This document shows positions 28,091 through 32,452 of a stretch of DNA of 32,452 nucleotides, piece after piece; the first letter of the stretch is position 1; each line of letters starts with the position of its first letter. A program made the position numbers and the translations under genes. This DNA comes from Candidatus Thiodubiliella sp. Its GTDB lineage: Bacteria > Pseudomonadota > Gammaproteobacteria > PS1 > Pseudothioglobaceae. The stretch spans positions 35,690-68,141 of the forward strand of contig JAQRGB010000041.1 in assembly GCA_029237605.1 (NCBI GenBank), read 5' to 3'. The notes beneath the pieces are model-generated. The model saw only the letters and a list, made by a program, of their open reading frames with translations. It was not told where the DNA came from and searched no databases.

Positions 28091-28395
28091 TCAATATTTC
28101 CAAAGATCATACTTATCCAAAATCCTCTTAGCCCTATTACTTTCTTTTACATCACTCCCTTTATATGCTTTATTAATCCAATATCTTGCTTTTTATAATC
28201 TTTGAGCACACCTTGCTCAAGCACGCATACATATTGCCTAAATTATTTTGAGCATCAGCTAATGGCTTCAATAGCTTTATAGCAGTTTTATAATCTTTTT
28301 TGATATGCATCATAGGCATCGTTAAGATTTGCATAAACAATGCTAATTAAATTAAGTGGTAAAAACAATACTATTAATATTGTTTTTAATTTCAT
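28091..28395 (-). pseudogene. decayed Sel1-repeat secreted protein
   Basis: From an ATG at 28395 the minus strand encodes a signal-peptide-like MKLKTILIVLFLPLNLISI and then NLNDAYDAYQK. Three-frame reading continues with DYKTAIKLLKPLADAQNNLG, EQGVLKDYKK and ARYWINKAYKGSDVKESNRA, ending with KRILDKYDLWKY and a TGA at 28091. These are Sel1-type repeat motifs (ALxxLxxLAxxGxAxAQxxLG). At least three frame changes, one at an A6 run, and no frame over 40 codons make this a pseudogene unless several are errors. Sel1 proteins mediate protein-protein contacts, so loss of a surface or secreted interaction protein is possible. Confidence 0.7.
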
Positions 28396-28454
28396 AGTGT
28401 TTATTATTTAAAAATATATAAATTTTAATTATACATCAAACAACTAGATAAGCC

Positions 28455-28805
28455 TTAAAAATTATGCGAAATGCGTACATAAGCCCAAGCAGGTATGCCT
28501 GATGCCATCTCCCCCAACACACGTTGATACTCATCCACTTCGTATTTGTCAGATTGTGTTAATTCTTCAGCGCTAATCTCAAATACCCTACCTGATATAG
28601 TGTTGGATTGGCTGGGTATTGCAATGGGGTGGTGGGTTTCTCCACTAAGTTTGACAACACTTGCATCTTGGATTTCAATCATTGCCAATTTATAGTCAAG
28701 TAGTTGGTCTGAATAGCCTATCAACTCACGCCCAAAGGTTTTGATTTGCACGATGCTACTTTGCAAAGTACCATATGAAAATAATAAAATAGTTTTATGC
28801 GTCAT
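28455..28805 (-). CDS. gamma-glutamylcyclotransferase-like (AIG2) protein
   Basis: This 116-residue protein matches the small GGCT/AIG2 fold: LLFSYGTLQSSIVQ at the N-terminus (the substrate-binding YGTL motif), an acidic residue in SDKYEVDEYQRV at the expected catalytic position, and a C-terminal AWAYVR strand. The substrate is not predictable; such proteins act on gamma-glutamyl amines or peptides. Its ATG overlaps the stop of the upstream M16 peptidase (ATGA), so it is translated from the same mRNA. Confidence 0.8.
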   Translation of the reverse strand: MTHKTILLFSYGTLQSSIVQIKTFGRELIGYSDQLLDYKLAMIEIQDASVVKLSGETHHPIAIPSQSNTISGRVFEISAEELTQSDKYEVDEYQRVLGEMASGIPAWAYVRISHNF

Positions 28806-30123
28806 TGCCCTATCTCTATAGGACTATTATGTGTATCTTGCCCTACGTTCACTATAGCAAGTAAGTTAGTATCAATCAAGCGCGCAAAGGCGTTTTGAAT
28901 ATCTTGCGCGCTAATGTTCTTGATTTTGTCAGTAAAAGTATTTAAATAATCCAGTGGCAAATCATAAAAACCAATAATAGAGAGGTAAGTTAAGATATTA
29001 GCATTAGATGCTGTTTGTAGCGCAAAACCACCAATTATATTGTCTTTAGCATCTCGTAATTTTTGCTTATCAACACTGTTATTAATAAAATTCTTCAGCA
29101 TTTGAACGGCAATCTTTTTTGCCTCACTAGCTTGCTCGTTTTTGGTTTGCATACTTATTATAAAATAGCCGTTTGATTGCATTTTACTTAGATGGCTGTA
29201 TACTGAATAAGCAAAACCTTTTTTCTCACGAATTTCACCACTTAAGATAGAAGTCAATCCACTGCCGCCAAAGATATGATTGCCTAAATACAATTGATAA
29301 AAATCAGAGTGCGAGCGATTAATACCAGTCTGTCCAATTAATAAATGGGTTTGTTTTGAAGGAAAGTTAATATAAATGTCTTGTGCATCATTCAACGGCT
29401 TAACTATTGGATTGGGCTTGGCTTTTTTACCAATATTTAGTCCATGAGAAATTTGTCGTGCAATCTGTTTGGCCTGAGTTTTACTTACATCTCCAACTAA
29501 TGCAATTGTTAGATTTTTCGCCACAAAAAACTCTTTATAATAAGTCGGATCGTAGCCATGTCGTTCTGTGCAATAGAATCTTGGGTTCCAATTGTTTGAT
29601 GCGCATAAGGATGATCGCCAAACACAGCTTTATTAAAAGCAATTGATGCAATGTTTGATGGTGATTGCTCGCCAGCCCTGATGGATTGCAGTGTTTGACG
29701 CCTAACATGTGTAAGATATTTTTGCTTAAAATTTGGCTGAGCAATAACCTCAGTAAAAATATTAAGCGCTTTTCTTAAAATAGGCTTTCTTGAAAGTGTA
29801 CGCAATGATACAATTAATATATCTTTTAACGAATTACTACTAAACTGTGCGCCTAGTGACTCAAACGCATTAATAATCTGCTCTTCATTATGGTATTTAG
29901 TGGCAGTGCCTAACAAATCGCTAGTTAAAGATGCTAAGCCATATTGTTCGCCATCTCTACTACTGGCAGCATCAAAGTTAAGCGAAACATCTAATATTGG
30001 TAATCCATTGGTTTGCACAAATAGAACTTTTGCACCTTCTGGCGTCATCCAATGTTGAATGTCTAACTTGGCCTGAGCGCTACTTACAAGTAATAAAAAT
30101 AAAAATAAAAATAAAAATCTCAT
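28802..30123 (-). CDS. M16-family peptidase, non-catalytic partner (interrupted by adapter)
   Basis: Start 30123 gives a signal peptide (MRFLFLFLFLLLVSSAQA), so the protein is periplasmic. The M16 fold is visible (SLNFDAASSRDGEQYGLASL; GDHPYAHQTIGT), but the zinc motif HxxEH is replaced around LASLTSDLLG. This suggests the inactive half of an M16 heterodimer, as in many gammaproteobacterial M16 pairs. Adapter at 29542-29570 breaks the frame after TIGTQDSIA. The native sequence resumes at YYKEFFVAKNLTIALVGDVS in another frame, with perhaps 10-15 residues missing. The second half includes GGSGLTSILSGEIREKKG. Overlaps with both neighbours show one operon. Confidence 0.87.
29542..29570 (-). other. 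partial sequencing adapter arm 2, inside M16 gene
   Basis: 29 bases of reverse-complement arm 2 (AAGTCGGATCGTAGCC through TTCTGTG); the last 13 bases of the arm are absent. It shifts the M16 frame. Confidence 0.93.
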
Positions 30124-31445
30124 TTAACCCCTTGCGGCACAAGTTCCACCGAATTAGCCTGAGAGAAATTCAAATATTGTTTGGCAACTTGCATAATATC
30201 ATCTATATTAATAGCGTTCATTTTATCCACATAAGTAAACATTGTTTCAATCTCCAGGCCAATAGTTGCAAGCATACCTAAATAATAAGATTGCGTTGCT
30301 ATATGGTCTTGCTTGAATATAAATTCAGCCTCAAGTTGCATTTTAATACGTGTTAATTTATCTTTAATCGTAGTAGGATTTTTAATTAACTCAGTAATTT
30401 GTGATTTAATTGCTGATAACACTGCCTCAGTATTTACGCCTTTTGCAGGTATAAAGCTCAAAGTAAATAAAGTATTGTATTTATCATATAGGCTGTAATC
30501 TATGTCAATGACTGATGCAATTTGCTGATCTCTCACTAAAATTTTAGACAATCTATTATCCAATACATATGACAGCATGGCCAAAGCATAAGCATTATGT
30601 TTATCTTGTGCAGTTTTTAAACTAGGCACAGGAAAGGACAAAATGTAGAAAGGCAACTCTGCTTTGAGTTTTAATACACGCGACTTACCAGTATTGGTAA
30701 TAGAAGGATTGTTGCTATTTGTAACACCAAACTTATGTTTATAAACGCCAAAATATTGCTTTGCCAGTGCAATTACTTCGCCAACTTTAACATCACCCAC
30801 CACCACTAAAGTCGCATTATTTGGTGCATAATATTTATTATACCATGCGCGTAAATCATTCAAATTATAAGACTCTAAATCAGCTTGAAAGCCGATAATA
30901 GGCGCATGATAAGCTCCTTTTTTATCAAAGGAAATCATATTAAGTTTCTCATATACTTTGGCGTTTGGATTGTCTTCTATGCGTAATCTGCGTTCTTCAA
31001 TTACTACCTGTCTTTCTTTTTCAAATTCATCATTAAGCAAATGCAGGTTGCGCATCCGATCTGCTTCCATTTTAATAGCAAGCCCTAGCTTTGATTTATG
31101 CATTTTTTGATAATAAGCAGTGTAATCCTTAGAAGTAAAGGCATTATCATAACCACCATTACGCGAAATAATCTGCGAAAAATCATCCATCTTATGCTTT
31201 TTAGTGCCTTTAAACATCATATGCTCAAGCATATGCGAGATACCTGTATTTGGACGCGACTCATCACTAGCACCTACCCGATACCAAAGTTGAGAAATAA
31301 ATATTGGTGCACGAGTATCAATTTTGATAATAATTTTTAGCCCATTGCTCAATATTGCTTGAGTAATACCTTGTTGTGTCAAGTCGAACGAATTAGCAAA
31401 TAAAGACTGAGAGAAAGTAAAAAATAGTAAAATTAATATTTTCAT
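30120..31445 (-). CDS. M16-family zinc metallopeptidase, catalytic partner
   Basis: A periplasmic zinc peptidase of 441 residues with a signal peptide (MKILILLFFTFSQSLFA). The inverted zinc motif HMLEH is at residues 71-75, and a downstream glutamate near 150 (EFEKERQVVIEE) is the third ligand. GGYDNAFTSKDYTAYY and APNNATLVVVGDV match active M16B enzymes. I chose the ATG at 31445 over 31472 because it begins exactly at a signal peptide; the longer form overlaps the ftsY start. The next M16 gene overlaps it by four bases. The pair beside ftsY is a familiar gammaproteobacterial arrangement. Confidence 0.9.
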   Translation of the reverse strand: MKILILLFFTFSQSLFANSFDLTQQGITQAILSNGLKIIIKIDTRAPIFISQLWYRVGASDESRPNTGISHMLEHMMFKGTKKHKMDDFSQIISRNGGYDNAFTSKDYTAYYQKMHKSKLGLAIKMEADRMRNLHLLNDEFEKERQVVIEERRLRIEDNPNAKVYEKLNMISFDKKGAYHAPIIGFQADLESYNLNDLRAWYNKYYAPNNATLVVVGDVKVGEVIALAKQYFGVYKHKFGVTNSNNPSITNTGKSRVLKLKAELPFYILSFPVPSLKTAQDKHNAYALAMLSYVLDNRLSKILVRDQQIASVIDIDYSLYDKYNTLFTLSFIPAKGVNTEAVLSAIKSQITELIKNPTTIKDKLTRIKMQLEAEFIFKQDHIATQSYYLGMLATIGLEIETMFTYVDKMNAINIDDIMQVAKQYLNFSQANSVELVPQGVK

Positions 31446-31471
31446 ATACTTACTAATTATAGAGAGAAACA

Positions 31472-32401
31472 TTGTTTAATATTTTCAAAAAAACTAAAAC
31501 TAATTCAACGCAAAGTTCAACTTCTCTAAAAGAATACTTAGCTAAATCTAGACAAAAACTTGGTTCTGGATTATCAACACTATTATTGGGTAAAAAAGCC
31601 ATTAATAATGATTTATTAGATAAATTAGAAATGTTACTAATTAGTGCAGATATTGGCATTAATACTACCGATGAAGTTTTAGAATCTGTACGTAAAAAAG
31701 CTTCCAGAAAAATCTTAAAAGACTCTGATGGCCTGCATGAGTTCCTAAAAGGTGAATTGGAAAATTTACTAATTAAGGATAATCAACTAAATACAAACTT
31801 AAAAGAAACTTACGTAATTTTAGTAGTTGGTGTAAATGGCGCTGGGACCAAACAGCAACTCCTTGGCTCACAGAACGACATGGCTACGATCCGACTTCAA
31901 AATCAAGGTAAATCTGTTATGCTTGCCGCAGGTGATACCTTTCGCGCAGCGGCAGTTGAACAACTTAAAGTCTGGGGCGAACGTAATAACATAGCCGTTG
32001 TAGCACAAAATACTGGTGCTGATGCCGCTTCAGTAATATTTGACGCATATCAATCAGCACAAGCCAAAAATATTGATATTATGATTGCCGATACCGCAGG
32101 TCGATTACATACCCAAAGTAGCCTTATGCAGGAATTAGAAAAAATCAAACGCGTAATTACCAAACAAAATGAAAAAGCGCCTCACGAAGTGATGTTAATA
32201 ATTGATGGTGGCGCAGGTCAAAACGCACTCAACCAAGCCAAAGAATTTAATAAAGCAGTTAAGTTAAGTGGCATTAGCATTACTAAACTTGATGGCACTG
32301 CCAAGGGTGGGATTGTTTTTGCTATTGCCAATGAATTAAAATTACCGATTCGATATATTGGGGTTGGCGAGGGAGCTAATGATCTAAAGCCATTTGTCGC
32401 T
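31472..32401 (+). CDS. ftsY: FtsY, SRP receptor GTPase (partial; P-loop lost in adapter)
   Basis: FtsY is the signal recognition particle receptor that delivers ribosomes to the membrane. A TTG start at 31472 (MFNIFKKTK, preceded by AGAGAG) begins a short N-terminal region, followed by the four-helix N domain. The G domain should read NGAGKTTT, but after VVGVNGAG the sequence is adapter plus index (31846-31897), then resumes NQGKSVMLAAGDTFRAAAVE. The frame stays open by chance, so the protein looks like an FtsY without a P-loop; that is false. DTAGRLHTQ (G3), TKLDGTAKGG (G4) and GVGEGANDLKPF follow. The end is cut by another adapter at 32402 just before the family C-terminus. Confidence 0.9.
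31846..31897 (+). other. sequencing adapter with index, inside ftsY P-loop
   Basis: Ten index bases GACCAAACAG followed by the complete 42-base arm 2 (begins CAACTCCTTGGCTCACAG). The adapter codes the spurious residues [15 protein letters not shown] in FtsY. Confidence 0.95.
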
Positions 32402-32452
32402 AAGTCGGAGGCCAAGCGGTCTTAGGAAGACAACACTTAGCTACAACTCCTT
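32402..32452 (+). other. sequencing adapter with index at the end of the window
   Basis: Complete 32-base arm 1 (begins AAGTCGGAGGCCAAGCGG), ten index bases CACTTAGCTA, then nine bases of arm 2 (CAACTCCTT), where the sequence stops. This looks like a contig end in adapter. Confidence 0.95.

Noticed and set aside
29407-29646. Plus-strand open frame antisense to the M16 gene
   Set aside because: It contains adapter-coded residues (KSDRSHVVL) and exists only because of the join.
10554-32452. Adapter repeats as a CRISPR array, IS ends or MITEs
   Set aside because: Spacing is irregular over 22 kb, they interrupt essential genes, no target duplications occur, and the sequence is a known library adapter.

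Overview
The window is AT-rich gammaproteobacterial DNA that looks like a sulfur-oxidising (thioautotrophic) bacterium of the SUP05/vesicomyid-symbiont kind. The evidence is a complete oxidative dsr cluster (with dsrEFH and dsrL, which mark sulfur oxidation rather than sulfite reduction), low GC, short intergenic gaps and some gene decay. The genus is inferred, not proven.

Layout. Positions 1-361 hold no gene. From 12920 down to 362 on the minus strand runs dsrA-B-E-F-H-C-M-K-L-J-O-P, then a DUF202 membrane protein, then dsrN. Together these encode reverse dissimilatory sulfite reductase, the DsrEFH/DsrC sulfur-relay proteins, the DsrMKJOP membrane complex, the NAD(P)H oxidoreductase DsrL and the siroheme amidase DsrN. 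A gltD gene lies just upstream of dsrA on the same strand. From 14.7 kb: rplS (with promoter and terminator) and xerD (+), murD (-), a BI-1/YccA membrane protein, rppH, hom, thrC, a C-terminally short AAA ATPase and cysM (+), hemJ (-), a 1227-residue FAD/Fe-S dehydrogenase (+), a decayed Sel1-repeat gene (-), then an overlapping minus-strand operon of two M16 peptidases and a gamma-glutamylcyclotransferase-like protein, divergent from a partial ftsY (+).

The most striking pattern is not biology. Ten places carry pieces of two fixed sequences that I recognise as DNBSEQ/MGI (BGI) library adapters. Several retain the 10-base index in its correct place between the adapter arms. They interrupt dsrB (twice), dsrA (twice), gltD, murD, thrC, an M16 peptidase and ftsY, and the window ends inside one. 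At each interruption some native codons appear to be missing, so these are assembly joins made through adapter sequence. The recurring peptides they encode ([25 protein letters not shown]) are artefacts. They are neither a repeat family nor a protein tag.

A second quality signal is a group of single-base homopolymer frameshifts in the dsr cluster: dsrC, dsrK (two), dsrJ and dsrO each read through if one base is added to a run, while dsrN needs one base removed. Most are probably consensus errors. I treat all of these as single functional genes with damaged sequence. The best candidates for real but undescribed biology are modest: a compact foldable RNA region between dsrC and dsrM, a DUF202 gene inside the dsr operon, competing dyads upstream of dsrA, and the ATPase/cysM junction. 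I see no new defence, mobile or biosynthetic system.
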